Shown: positions 53,573 through 62,659, counted from the first letter of the stretch. The stretch is 64,000 nt of DNA from Neobacillus sp. SuZ13 (GCF_030123365.1 NZ_CP126107.1:5045501-5109500); one strand, 5' to 3'. Numbers and translations are program-made. The notes: generated by a model from the letters alone, not told the origin.

Positions 53573-54952
53573 TTACTTTCCATCAGATTTAAAGCCAGTT
53601 CTATGGCAGTATTGGCAATAAACATCTGTAGGCGCTTTTGCATCAGTCGGGCCTGCTTTTGGTTTTTCACGATCATGACAGACCATACATTCAGATTTCT
53701 GGGTTGCTGTTTTTGCCTTATCAGCATGTGCTGTCAGCCATTGATCACTTTCACCATGTCCCGAAGGGCGATCAGCGTGACAGGCGCTACAGAATTTATT
53801 TGTTCGTGCTTGATCTTTTACAAGTGTTAAGTTTGGCGTGTATTTAACTTTTTGATTGCCCATTTTTAGAAGGGACATAATATCTTCTTTCGGAATTGCT
53901 CTAACCCATTTAGAATCTTGGTGACAGTTAACGCACTTATCTAGCAGTTGAACTGCGGTCCTGCCATGATTATTGCTCCAATTAACAGTTTGGTGTGTTT
54001 TTGGAATTTCCGTTTGCTTGTGGCAGGTTTTACATTCCATTGAAATCTTAACGTCTTTCTTTTGTTTACCAATCGCTTGTAAGATGATTTCTTGTGTTTT
54101 TACATCATGCTCTGCTGCAACTGCTTCCGGATTTTCTCCTTCAGTTGTGGCTTCAGTTGAGACTTTAGCTGTTGCTTCTTTTGATTTTTCTTCGAGTTTT
54201 TTCTCTAATTCTTCTGGATTTGGCGGAACGTTATATGCAGCTTCTTTCCAAGGCTTTTCGCCATTATTTACTTTGTCATGGCAGTCAATACAAGTGCCCA
54301 TATTAGGCCTCAAGTATTTTTTTTCCATTAACTTTTCAGCACTTTCCTTTGTCCATTCACCACGTACTTCTTCAACGTTGATTCCGCGGGTTGCCATTTT
54401 TGCGTGAACAACACCAGCATGACAAGTAATACAAGGGATATCTTTCTCGATATGGCCTTTGTGATTAACCTTTAAGTCACCAGACGCTGTAACTAGACGG
54501 TTCTTCGAGTGACATTGCAAACAGTTTTCGTTTGAAACTGCTTCTTCTTCAGTTTGAACGATTTGTTCAGGTACTCCAGTTACGTGATAATATACTTCTT
54601 TCACCGATTTCATCTTGTGTGTGATCATGTTCGTAAAGCCAGGCTTGATATGACACTGAACACATGAAATCTGATTGTGGGCACTTGCAGTAAACGTTGA
54701 ATATTCGGGTGCCATTTCATGACAACTCGCACAGAAAGTCGGGGAGTTTGTCATGGTTAAAACTCCATATCCTCCCCCAAAAACAACAATACAGCCAACA
54801 AGTGAAACAAACAGTAATTTCCACCTGTTCACTGGGTTCTTCCAGTCAATCCCTCGAAACTTTTGCCATAATCCTCGAATCAGGCCAGCCTTTTTTCTAT
54901 CTTCTCTACTTTCGGGATCTTTATCTTTATTTTTTTTCCCCCAAATGGCCAC
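53573..54952 (-). CDS. Membrane-anchored decaheme cytochrome, NapC/NirT-type N-terminus
   Basis: 459 residues, first gene of the island. A charged cytosolic tail (1-44) and one membrane helix (about 46-68) precede ten CXXCH sites starting at residues 74, 97, 144, 174, 221, 307, 340, 388, 422 and 446. The first four match NapC/NirT (CASCHEMAPEYSTF, CVQCHIKPGFTN, CLQCH, CITCHAGVVHAK). A Lys/Glu-rich linker of about 60 residues (about 245-303) splits haems 5 and 6. Start is GTG after GGGAAGGGTG. Predicted menaquinol oxidase and electron entry point. Confidence 0.9.
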   Translation of the reverse strand: MAIWGKKNKDKDPESREDRKKAGLIRGLWQKFRGIDWKNPVNRWKLLFVSLVGCIVVFGGGYGVLTMTNSPTFCASCHEMAPEYSTFTASAHNQISCVQCHIKPGFTNMITHKMKSVKEVYYHVTGVPEQIVQTEEEAVSNENCLQCHSKNRLVTASGDLKVNHKGHIEKDIPCITCHAGVVHAKMATRGINVEEVRGEWTKESAEKLMEKKYLRPNMGTCIDCHDKVNNGEKPWKEAAYNVPPNPEELEKKLEEKSKEATAKVSTEATTEGENPEAVAAEHDVKTQEIILQAIGKQKKDVKISMECKTCHKQTEIPKTHQTVNWSNNHGRTAVQLLDKCVNCHQDSKWVRAIPKEDIMSLLKMGNQKVKYTPNLTLVKDQARTNKFCSACHADRPSGHGESDQWLTAHADKAKTATQKSECMVCHDREKPKAGPTDAKAPTDVYCQYCHRTGFKSDGK

Positions 54953-55495
54953 TTAACTCACCCTTCCCATTTTGGATTCTTTCTCTCTCTATATTTTCCA
55001 TATCAACCTCTCTAAAGGTAGTATCTAACATTGTAAGAGTATATTCCAATGTACAATTTGTGAATAATATTTCAAAGAAACGAAATGAGTAATTTCTACT
55101 AAAAACAACACATAAATGTTGTTATCACAATGATATTTAATACTATGTTAATGTTGTTTATTTTGCATACAAATGAGTATTTATTCATTTTCGTAATTTT
55201 TTATACATTTTTCAAGCTTTTTTCGAGCTTTGAATTTCTAGTTGAAAATACATTCTCAAAATCACGTCATATTTCTGACATATATGACGAAAAATCGAAC
55301 TTATCGAAGTCCAAGCTGAAGTGATTGACTTGGAAGGAAATATAATAGATGATTGTACGAATCTTGTTTCCTTCTATGATTGTTGTCACTGTATTGTGGA
55401 AATGGTAAGATAAAAAAGGAAAATAGCGAATATTCTTGAATGGATTTTTTTTAAAATAGTGTATTAGTCTCGATAAAAAGGAGCGTTCATCAGAT
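54953..55495. promoter_or_regulatory. Divergent control region between the cytochrome island and secA
   Basis: 543 bp without a convincing gene, strongly AT-rich. For the leftward operon a weak TTGGAA-N16-TAGATA lies at about 55025-55052. A perfect dyad AACAACA-CATAAA-TGTTGTT is at 55104-55123 and a TTGTGAA half-site (Rex/Fnr-like) at 55058-55064. AAAAAGGAG before secA is its ribosome site; no clear secA promoter could be assigned. Confidence 0.45.
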
Positions 55496-58006
55496 ATGGG
55501 GATTTTAGATAAAGTGTTTGACTTGAACAAGCGTGAGCTGAAGCGCCTAGACAAGCTTGCGGTGAAAATTGACGCGCTGGCTGCGGAAACAGAAAGGTTG
55601 ACCGATGACCAGCTGCGCGAGAAAACGGAAGAGTTCAAGTCCCGCTATCAAAACGGGGAGTCTTTAGATGATCTCCTGGTTGAAGCATTTGCTGTTGTCC
55701 GTGAAGGTGCTAAGCGTGTACTCGGTTTATATCCGTACCATGTTCAGTTAATGGGGGGGATTTCTCTTCATGAAGGGAACATATCGGAGATGAAAACAGG
55801 GGAAGGTAAAACGTTAACTGCGACCATGCCGGTTTATTTGAACGCACTTTCTGGTCGAGGTGTTCACGTTGTTACTGTCAACGAATACTTAGCAAGTCGT
55901 GACGCCGCCGAAATGGGTGAATTGTATCAATTCCTTGGTTTAACGGTTGGCTTAAATTTAAATAGTATGGATAAGGAAGAAAAACAAGCAGCCTATGCTG
56001 CTGATATTACGTATGGAACGAATAACGAATTTGGTTTCGATTACTTGCGTGATAACATGGTCCTATATAAGGAACAAAAAGTGCAGCGACCACTTTTCTT
56101 CGGAGTGATTGACGAGGTTGACTCTATTTTAATTGATGAAGCACGTACACCGTTAATTATCTCAGGGTCAGCACAAAAATCGGCTGTCCTCTATATTCAG
56201 GCCAATGGCTTTGTTAAGATGCTTTCAAAAGAAACAGATTATACGTACGATGAAAAAACGAAGGGCGTAATGTTGACCGAAGAAGGAATTAGTAAAGCTG
56301 AGAAAGCTTTTGGCATTGATAACCTTTTCGATATGTCCCACGTAACCTTAAATCATCATATTAACCAAGCCTTAAAAGCAAATGTCAGCATGCATCTTGA
56401 CGTTGACTATGTGGTTCAAGACGGCGAAATTGTCATTGTTGACCAGTTTACCGGTCGTTTAATGAAAGGCCGCCGCTATAGCGAGGGCTTGCACCAAGCG
56501 ATTGAGGCGAAAGAAGGCCTCGAAGTTCAAAACGAAAGTATGACTATGGCAACGATTACGTTCCAAAACTACTTCCGGATGTACGAAAAATTAGCAGGGA
56601 TGACCGGTACTGCAAAAACGGAAGAAGAAGAATTCCGTAATATTTATAACATGAATGTTATTGTTATTCCTACGAATCGCCCTATTGCCCGTGATGACCG
56701 TCCAGATTTAATTTATTCTTCTATGAACGGTAAATTCCGTGCCGTTGTTGAGGATATCGCGGTCCGTCACCAGCAAGGACAGCCTGTACTTGTGGGTACG
56801 GTGGCAATCGAAACGTCTGAGCTTATCTCCAATTATTTAGTAAAAAAAGGGATTCGCCATAATGTGTTGAATGCGAAAAACCATGAACGTGAAGCTGAGA
56901 TTATTGCCGAAGCTGGACACAAAGGGGCCGTCACCATCGCAACGAACATGGCTGGACGTGGGACGGACATTAAGCTCGGTGAAGGGGTATTAGAATTAGG
57001 AGGACTTGCTGTCATTGGAACGGAGCGTCATGAAAGCCGACGGATTGATAATCAGCTGCGTGGCCGTTCTGGACGTCAAGGGGACCCAGGTATTACTCAG
57101 TTTTATTTATCCATGGAAGATGAACTGATGCGCCGCTTTGGGTCAGATAATATGAAAGCAATGATGGAACGACTTGGCATGGATGATACACAGCCAATCC
57201 AGAGTAAAATGGTATCAAGAGCGGTTGAATCGGCACAAAAACGTGTTGAGGGCAACAACTTTGATGCTCGTAAACAACTCTTACAATATGATGATGTTCT
57301 TCGTCAGCAGCGTGAAATTATCTACACCCAGCGTGATGAAGTACTAGAGTCTGAAAATCTCCGTGACATCGTTCAAAAGATGATTTTAAACTCCATCGAG
57401 CGAAATGTCGATGCTCATGCATCACGTCATGAGGATGAAGAAGAATGGAATCTTGAAGCTATCATCGATTTTGTGAATGCCTCCCTTCTCCAAGAGGGTG
57501 ACATTATAGTGGATGACTTGAAAGGAAAAGAACCTGACGAGATCCGCGATACGATTTTTGCAAAAGTGAAGGAACGTTACGATGAAAAAGAGGAGATTCT
57601 CTTCCCTGAGCAGATGCGCGAATTTGAAAAGGTTGTAACACTGCGTGCGGTAGATTCCAAATGGATTGATCACATTGACGCAATGGATCAGCTTCGTCAA
57701 GGGATTCATTTACGTGCCTATGGTCAAATCGATCCGCTCCGTGAGTACCAGCATGAAGGATTTGCGATGTTTGAAGCGATGGTTCAATCGATTGAGGATG
57801 AAGCGGCCATGTACATCATGAAGGCTGAAATCCGCAATAATCTTGAGCGTCAAGAAGTGGCAAAAGGTCAAGCGGTGAACCCAAAAGAAGACGGGGAAGC
57901 CGTTAAGAAAAAGCCAAAAGTTAAGCAACTTGATGTAGGCCGTAATGATCCATGTATTTGTGGCAGCGGCAAGAAATACAAGAACTGCTGCGGGGCAGGA
58001 AAATAA
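55496..58006 (+). CDS. secA: Preprotein translocase ATPase SecA
   Basis: Housekeeping SecA, 836 residues: Walker [12 protein letters not shown] near residue 100, [40 protein letters not shown], and the C-terminal zinc site [13 protein letters not shown], which identifies SecA1 rather than SecA2. It must export the island's cytochrome precursors. Its orientation is opposite to prfB on the left and hpf on the right, unlike B. subtilis where all three are co-directional. Confidence 0.97.
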   Translation: MGILDKVFDLNKRELKRLDKLAVKIDALAAETERLTDDQLREKTEEFKSRYQNGESLDDLLVEAFAVVREGAKRVLGLYPYHVQLMGGISLHEGNISEMKTGEGKTLTATMPVYLNALSGRGVHVVTVNEYLASRDAAEMGELYQFLGLTVGLNLNSMDKEEKQAAYAADITYGTNNEFGFDYLRDNMVLYKEQKVQRPLFFGVIDEVDSILIDEARTPLIISGSAQKSAVLYIQANGFVKMLSKETDYTYDEKTKGVMLTEEGISKAEKAFGIDNLFDMSHVTLNHHINQALKANVSMHLDVDYVVQDGEIVIVDQFTGRLMKGRRYSEGLHQAIEAKEGLEVQNESMTMATITFQNYFRMYEKLAGMTGTAKTEEEEFRNIYNMNVIVIPTNRPIARDDRPDLIYSSMNGKFRAVVEDIAVRHQQGQPVLVGTVAIETSELISNYLVKKGIRHNVLNAKNHEREAEIIAEAGHKGAVTIATNMAGRGTDIKLGEGVLELGGLAVIGTERHESRRIDNQLRGRSGRQGDPGITQFYLSMEDELMRRFGSDNMKAMMERLGMDDTQPIQSKMVSRAVESAQKRVEGNNFDARKQLLQYDDVLRQQREIIYTQRDEVLESENLRDIVQKMILNSIERNVDAHASRHEDEEEWNLEAIIDFVNASLLQEGDIIVDDLKGKEPDEIRDTIFAKVKERYDEKEEILFPEQMREFEKVVTLRAVDSKWIDHIDAMDQLRQGIHLRAYGQIDPLREYQHEGFAMFEAMVQSIEDEAAMYIMKAEIRNNLERQEVAKGQAVNPKEDGEAVKKKPKVKQLDVGRNDPCICGSGKKYKNCCGAGK

Positions 58007-58021
58007 AATTTTGTTTTGATA

Positions 58022-58051
58022 GGCCGGCGATCATGTATCGCTGGCTTTTTT
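58022..58051 (+). terminator. Terminator after secA
   Basis: GCCGGCGAT-CATGT-ATCGCTGGC then TTTTTT. Confidence 0.85.
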
Positions 58052-58061
58052 ATTATTAGGA

Positions 58062-58184
58062 ATTAGTGGCAACTGGTGGAATTGTAGATAAGTAGCCGGA
58101 ATTTGTAGATATCTTCTGAAAATTGTGGATATTATTCACGGAATTGTGCGTGAATTTCAGTAATTCTCGGTTATCCACATGGGG
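58062..58184. repeat. Six-unit ~20-21-bp array with a different core (array 3)
   Basis: In the 305-bp gap between the convergent secA and hpf, units start at 58062, 58081, 58101, 58122, 58143 and 58163 (steps 19, 20, 21, 21, 20). Cores are near ATTGTAGAT or ATTGTGGAT rather than ATTTCGCC. Bases 58185-58262 hold nothing recognised. Confidence 0.6.
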
Positions 58185-58264
58185 ATAACTTTCAATAGGA
58201 AATTTTATAAAGAAAAAACAAGTAAGTAGCTAGTAAATTAGAATAATGAAATTTATGCGCATAT

Positions 58265-58296
58265 AAAAAAACGCCGCTCCGTTTAAGAGCAGCGTT
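58265..58296 (-). terminator. Terminator after hpf
   Basis: Minus-strand AACGCTGCTC/GAGCGGCGTT hairpin followed by a T-run. Confidence 0.8.
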
Positions 58297-58311
58297 CTTC
58301 TTTATATATGT

Positions 58312-58860
58312 TTAGTGTGCCTCGATTAAACCATATCGGCCGTCACGGCGCTTATAAACAACGTTTGTTCTGTGTGTGTCTGCATTAGTAAATACGTAGA
58401 AACTATGGCCCAACATATTCATCTGTAAAATAGCTTCTTCACTATCCATTGGCTTAAGGTCGAAGCGCTTTGTACGAACTAATTCTAAATCATCCTCATC
58501 TAATTCATGCACTTCTGTGTTTTCAGTTGTTGCAAATGTAATTGGAAAGTCGCCTTTTTCGCGGAATTTGCGGTTTACCTTTGTTTTGTGCTTGCGAATT
58601 TGGCGCTCTAATTTGTCAGTTATCAAGTCAATCCCAGCATACATATCAACATTTGTTTCTTCTGCACGAAGAACAAGTTGTGGAAGCGGAATCGTTACCT
58701 CTACTTTAGAAGTTTTATCTTGATTGAATCTTAGATTCACATTTACCTTTGCATCAGGTGCTTCTGTAAAATAGCGTTCCAATTTTGCGATTTTCTTTTC
58801 TACATACTCTCTAATTGCTGGAGTTACCTCAATGTTTTCACCACGAACGTTATAATTCAT
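58312..58860 (-). CDS. hpf: Ribosome hibernation promoting factor, long form
   Basis: Dimerises 70S ribosomes into inactive 100S particles in stationary phase and stress. The 182-residue product has the N-terminal S30AE domain (MNYNVRGENIEVTPAIREYVEKK is cut here to its first part: MNYNVRGENIEVTP) and the C-terminal dimerisation domain (KRFDLKPMDSEEAILQM, GHSFYVFTNADT). This is the long Firmicutes form (YvyD). In B. subtilis it is next to secA, as here. Confidence 0.95.
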   Translation of the reverse strand: MNYNVRGENIEVTPAIREYVEKKIAKLERYFTEAPDAKVNVNLRFNQDKTSKVEVTIPLPQLVLRAEETNVDMYAGIDLITDKLERQIRKHKTKVNRKFREKGDFPITFATTENTEVHELDEDDLELVRTKRFDLKPMDSEEAILQMNMLGHSFYVFTNADTHRTNVVYKRRDGRYGLIEAH

Positions 58861-59138
58861 TTGTGGATTCCTCCTTTAGTTAAGGCTATGTATTAACATT
58901 TCTATTTTACCCTATGATTATCCTGCTAAATCAGAACAAAAATTTTGTCGATTTATTGACAAAAACAAAGGTAATATAGTGACAAGGTTTTACATGACCT
59001 TTGACATCAACAGGTGATTTTTACTAAAATGAATGGTTATTCACTATTATTGTAATCTTTCTTGGAACAACTATCCAGTCAGAAGCTCACAACAAAGTAA
59101 ATTGAACATTCAACCGAATTGGATGATTCACTATCTAA

Positions 59139-59855
59139 CTATCTAGCAATTGTCAGCGATTGAATGCTGGCTGCGCCTGCCTCCTTCAATCGTTTGGCAG
59201 CATGCCTTAGTGTGGAGCCGGTTGTGTAAATATCATCGATTAGGATCACTTTTTTTCCTATTACATTGACATCCGGATGAACCTGAAAGACTTGCGGGAG
59301 ATGGATTCGCTCCGTCCGGGATTTTTTCGATTGCTTTTCAGAGTGAACCCGGCTGAGGAAACGTGCAGGGGAAAAGCCTGCTTCGATGAGAAGTGACTCT
59401 GCTTGATTAAATCCCCGCTCATATTGCCGTTCGCCACTTAATGGGATAGGCACCAGCAGTTCGGGGGATAATTCGCCTATTTTACCCTTGAAAAGTTCCG
59501 AAAATATCTTTGCTAATACATAATCACCGCGAAATTTAAACGTTGCAATGACTTCTTTTAAAAAATCATTATAGAGGAAAAAGGAATGGTTTTTCTCAAG
59601 GCTTCCTTGCCATTTTGGGTCTTCCTCCCAGCGGAAGCAATCATGACACACATCCCCATTACGAAATTGATCATTTATTTGGGATAACGGCCGGCAGCAT
59701 ATTCGGCATTGGTCCCCTTGAATTGGTTCTAATTTTCCTTCACAGACAGGGCAAATATGATGGTCCCTATCAATGGAGAAAATAGCTTGCCATCCGATGC
59801 TTGGCACAATCAATTCATGGCAGATTAGACATCGATTTTGATGGAATAAATTCAT
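59139..59855 (-). CDS. comFC: Competence protein ComFC (phosphoribosyltransferase family)
   Basis: 238 residues: N-terminal zinc-finger region with four Cys pairs (CLICH, CPVC, CRICC, CHDC), then a PRTase-fold domain with the PRPP loop VILIDDIYTTGSTL. It works with ComFA in DNA uptake during competence. The CLICH here is a zinc-binding Cys pair, not a haem site: the protein has no export signal. It lies 15 bp after comFA; comFB is absent. Confidence 0.9.
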   Translation of the reverse strand: MNLFHQNRCLICHELIVPSIGWQAIFSIDRDHHICPVCEGKLEPIQGDQCRICCRPLSQINDQFRNGDVCHDCFRWEEDPKWQGSLEKNHSFFLYNDFLKEVIATFKFRGDYVLAKIFSELFKGKIGELSPELLVPIPLSGERQYERGFNQAESLLIEAGFSPARFLSRVHSEKQSKKSRTERIHLPQVFQVHPDVNVIGKKVILIDDIYTTGSTLRHAAKRLKEAGAASIQSLTIAR

Positions 59856-59870
59856 TATTAAAACTCCTTT

Positions 59871-61358
59871 TTACCTATCGAGTAATTCCCTTTTAATCCC
59901 TTCCCGGTTCATTCTGACGATTTGCTTTCTTGCCCTTACCATATCCTCGGTTTTTCCATAATGAAAATAAGTCACTACCCCCTCTGGATAATCCTTGCTC
60001 CTCCCCGCTCTTCCAGCAATTTGGACAAGGGCACTTTCTGAAAAAACAGCATCTTCTGCTCCTACCACGGCGACATCTATGTTGGGGAAAGTTACCCCTC
60101 TTTCAAGAATAGTCGTCGTCAAAAGCAATGGGATATCTTTGGAACGCATTCTTTGCACCTTCTCTTTGCGGTCAGGGTCTTCGGCATGGACTGCTTCTAT
60201 GGTTGTAGCCAATTGCCGTAAGATAGGGAGAGCTTTTTCCATTAAAGGGATATGTGGAAAAAACACTAAGGCTTGCTTGTTTGCATGAATCCGCTCAGTT
60301 ATCCAGCGGAGGACGTTGTTCGGAAGCTTATTCTTTTGCAGCTGCTTTTGCCAATTACCACACCATTCAAATTCAGGGACTGGGAGTGGATGGCGATGGA
60401 AACGTGCTGGAATCGTGGTAAATGTTCGTTTTCCTGTCCGGCATTCTCTTTGCCATTTTTGATTAGGTGTAGCAGTAAGGTAAATCATGGCGGAGGACGT
60501 CTTTCGAGCCTGGATAGCGGCATACTGAAGCGATTCCTCGACTGTAAACGGAAAAGCATCGACCTCATCTAATATAATAGCGTCAAAGGCCTCGTAAAAG
60601 CGGAGCAGCTGGTGTGTGGTTGCAATAGTGAGGGGAGCATAGACATGGCGGTCCTCACTTCCACCGTAAAGAGAGGCAACTTTTATTTCCGGGAAGGCGG
60701 CTTTCAATCTGGGTGTAAGTTCTAAGACGACATCAGTCCGTGGCGTGGCAATGCAGATTCTTTTTTTAGCAGCAAGTGCCGTTTCAATCCCAGCGAAAAG
60801 GACCTCAGTTTTCCCTGCCCCGCAAACGGCCCAGACTAAGTGTTCTTGATTTTGCTGAATAGCACTGGTTACATGGTCCGATGCCATCTGTTGCCCCTTA
60901 GAGAGCGTCCCCTGCCAGTGTTTGATGGTTGCTGGAAGTTTGGTGTCAGGCACCGGACCATTCCAGCCGATGAGCGTGGTGCAGGCACTGATCCTTCCCA
61001 TCATGATGCAATGACGGCAATAGAGGCAAGTTTCTCCACATCTTGAGCATGGGTAGGAGGCAAACCAGTGCGGCTCTTTGTTGCCGCATCGGGCACAAAC
61101 TGGCTTTTTCGCTACATAGTGAATTCCTTTCCGGTAGGTGATATAGCCATTTTCATAGTGGGTTTGGATTTCAGTGAAGGGTATGGGGATATCATCTGGG
61201 AGGAGCTGTTTGCCAGTGAGAAGCTGCTGCAGGTCAGGATTGTAAGAGAAGGATGGATTGAGCGGCGGCTGGGGGATGCTGGGCAGTTTTGAAATTGGAA
61301 ATGAGTCTTCTTGTGTGGCGGTTGGTATTAATAGGTTGTTTTTTATAATAAATCGCAC
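59871..61358 (-). CDS. comFA: Competence helicase ComFA
   Basis: DEAD-box-like ATPase that drives ssDNA import, 495 residues. A zinc-binding module (CARCG...CSRCGETCLYC) at about 90-130 precedes Walker A VCGAGKTEVLF, the DEVD box (ILDEVDAFPF), TATPNQ and QIAGRAGRS. The GTG start at 61358 uses AAGGTG inside the last codons of the upstream NERD gene, so translation is coupled. A GGTGTCAGGCACC motif lies in the coding sequence and encodes V-P-D-T. Confidence 0.93.
   Translation of the reverse strand: MRFIIKNNLLIPTATQEDSFPISKLPSIPQPPLNPSFSYNPDLQQLLTGKQLLPDDIPIPFTEIQTHYENGYITYRKGIHYVAKKPVCARCGNKEPHWFASYPCSRCGETCLYCRHCIMMGRISACTTLIGWNGPVPDTKLPATIKHWQGTLSKGQQMASDHVTSAIQQNQEHLVWAVCGAGKTEVLFAGIETALAAKKRICIATPRTDVVLELTPRLKAAFPEIKVASLYGGSEDRHVYAPLTIATTHQLLRFYEAFDAIILDEVDAFPFTVEESLQYAAIQARKTSSAMIYLTATPNQKWQRECRTGKRTFTTIPARFHRHPLPVPEFEWCGNWQKQLQKNKLPNNVLRWITERIHANKQALVFFPHIPLMEKALPILRQLATTIEAVHAEDPDRKEKVQRMRSKDIPLLLTTTILERGVTFPNIDVAVVGAEDAVFSESALVQIAGRAGRSKDYPEGVVTYFHYGKTEDMVRARKQIVRMNREGIKRELLDR
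60942..60954. repeat. GGTGTCAGGCACC motif inside comFA
   Basis: Identical 13-mer to the intergenic copies, here within codons for GPVPDTK between the zinc module and the helicase domain. Confidence 0.85.
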
Positions 61359-61362
61359 TGGG

Positions 61363-62340
61363 TCACCTTCTCTGGACGGAATAATATAGTCGATCTTTTG
61401 TTTTCCCTGTTGTTTTCAGTTCTAGTTTATGAAGTTGTTTTTGTGTGGTATGAATAGTTGGGAGATGAAGGAATACTCTTGCCTCTTGGTTAGTGATTGT
61501 TGGCTTGTAGAGGTAGAAATAGTGACTAAGGTTTTTTAGAATGACATCATTCGAGATAGTATGACAAGCGGGGCAGCTCCATCTCCCTCTTTTGTACTTC
61601 ATCGGAATATAGTTGCATTGTTCATTGGGACAGCAAACACCACTGCGTATATCCTTTTCTGTTAGATTGTATTCTTTTAAGATGTTAATAGGCTTTGGGC
61701 TGTGTTGATTTAAGAGTAAGTTTCCTATTTTAGTCATTGTCTCAGGATCAATCCTTTCGTGATTATATCGTTGTTCCATGCCATCAATCTTATTAAAGAG
61801 GTCTCTTCCTTTGCATATTTTGGAAAAATCTAATTTGTCTCCGGAATTAGCTTTTAAGATTGTACTAGTGCTTTTGAAAAAAATTAGAGTATCAACCGGG
61901 AGTAGATTGCACTGGTTTTTGATCAACCAATTGCGCAGGAGGGATTGAAGTCGTTGACATTGAACGCGCGGGTCCTCGAAGGATTCCTCTGTTCCATCTT
62001 CATGTGTTCGGATCAGTTGTTTGAAGGTATTATCAAATGTTAACGTACCCAGGATGTTTTTGGCTTCGATGATAAGGATGTACCTTTGAGAAAGTAGAAG
62101 GGTGTCTATTTGGAAGTGGATACTATTGTATTGAAGTTGAAGGTCGTGGAAGATGTGGTATTTATCTTGTGGAAGTTCTTTAACGTAGTTTGCTAAGGCA
62201 ACTTCTCCCCAGTATCCAGCCCATCGTTTCGCTAGGTCTTTTTCAATTTCTTGATATTTTCTGTGGCCGATGATGAGACGTAATTTTAAGATTTCTGTTA
62301 AAAATAGTCTTTGGGGTGGGATTAGCTTTTTCATGATCAA
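61363..62340 (-). CDS. NERD (nuclease-related) domain protein
   Basis: About 325 residues. The NERD domain lies near the N-terminus (GYWGEVALANYV..., FQIDTLLLSQRYILIIEAKN with the D...E-x-K nuclease-type residues). The C-terminus has a zinc ribbon-like CCPNEQCNY...CPAC. The start is taken as TTG 62340 (GGAG 12 bases upstream) or ATG 62334; a longer frame to 62568 is open only because it reads through 21-bp repeats. It is translationally coupled to comFA, so may act on DNA during uptake; that is inference. Confidence 0.75.
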   Translation of the reverse strand: MIMKKLIPPQRLFLTEILKLRLIIGHRKYQEIEKDLAKRWAGYWGEVALANYVKELPQDKYHIFHDLQLQYNSIHFQIDTLLLSQRYILIIEAKNILGTLTFDNTFKQLIRTHEDGTEESFEDPRVQCQRLQSLLRNWLIKNQCNLLPVDTLIFFKSTSTILKANSGDKLDFSKICKGRDLFNKIDGMEQRYNHERIDPETMTKIGNLLLNQHSPKPINILKEYNLTEKDIRSGVCCPNEQCNYIPMKYKRGRWSCPACHTISNDVILKNLSHYFYLYKPTITNQEARVFLHLPTIHTTQKQLHKLELKTTGKTKDRLYYSVQRR

Positions 62341-62466
62341 AGTATCGATCAGCTCCTTTATCGTTTTTGAGAAATTTCTACAAATTTTGAATGATTTCCT
62401 GCTTATTTGTGGAAGTTTTTTTTGGATATGTGTCAGTTTGATGTCTTTGCTCATGTGGTTGGGCGG

Positions 62467-62592
62467 ATTTCGCCAACTTGGCCCAGGATTTCGCCAACTA
62501 TCGGGGTTATTTCGCCAAACAGGGGAGGGATTTCGCCGATCTCGGAACTTATTTCGCCGAATTCCCAAATGATTTCGCCAATCCCCTTTTTG
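62467..62592. repeat. Six-unit 21-bp tandem array (array 4)
   Basis: Units start at 62467 and every 21 bp to 62572, all with the exact core ATTTCGCC. It fills the left part of the 526-bp gap between the NERD gene and degV. Confidence 0.95.
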
Positions 62593-62659
62593 ATTACCTA
62601 TTTTAGAGACTTCGAGTCATATACCCGGGCTGATTTTCAGCTTGCTCTAGCTGGAGTGG

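Noticed and set aside
45379-54952. Dissimilatory nitrite/sulfite reductase in the island
   Set aside because: No CXXCK catalytic haem site (NrfA), no siroheme or molybdopterin signature is visible in any of the proteins.
55058-55076. Complete Rex or Fnr site upstream of the cytochrome operon
   Set aside because: Only the TTGTGAA half matches; the second half (TTTCAAA) is off in sequence and spacing.
55130-55324. Rightward 64-codon ORF upstream of secA
   Set aside because: Extremely AT-rich, Phe/Leu/Ile/Ser biased, no ribosome site; typical chance ORF in a control region.
55496-58006. SecA2 or a duplicated accessory SecA linked to the island
   Set aside because: Length, C-terminal zinc-binding tail and neighbourhood (hpf, prfB) are those of the housekeeping SecA.
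59700-59855. CLICH in ComFC as a haem c site
   Set aside because: ComFC is cytosolic without signal peptide and the Cys pairs belong to its zinc finger.
62341-62568. N-terminal extension of the NERD protein
   Set aside because: Its first part is the translation of 21-bp repeats (21 is a multiple of three, so the frame stays open) and no good ribosome site precedes it.
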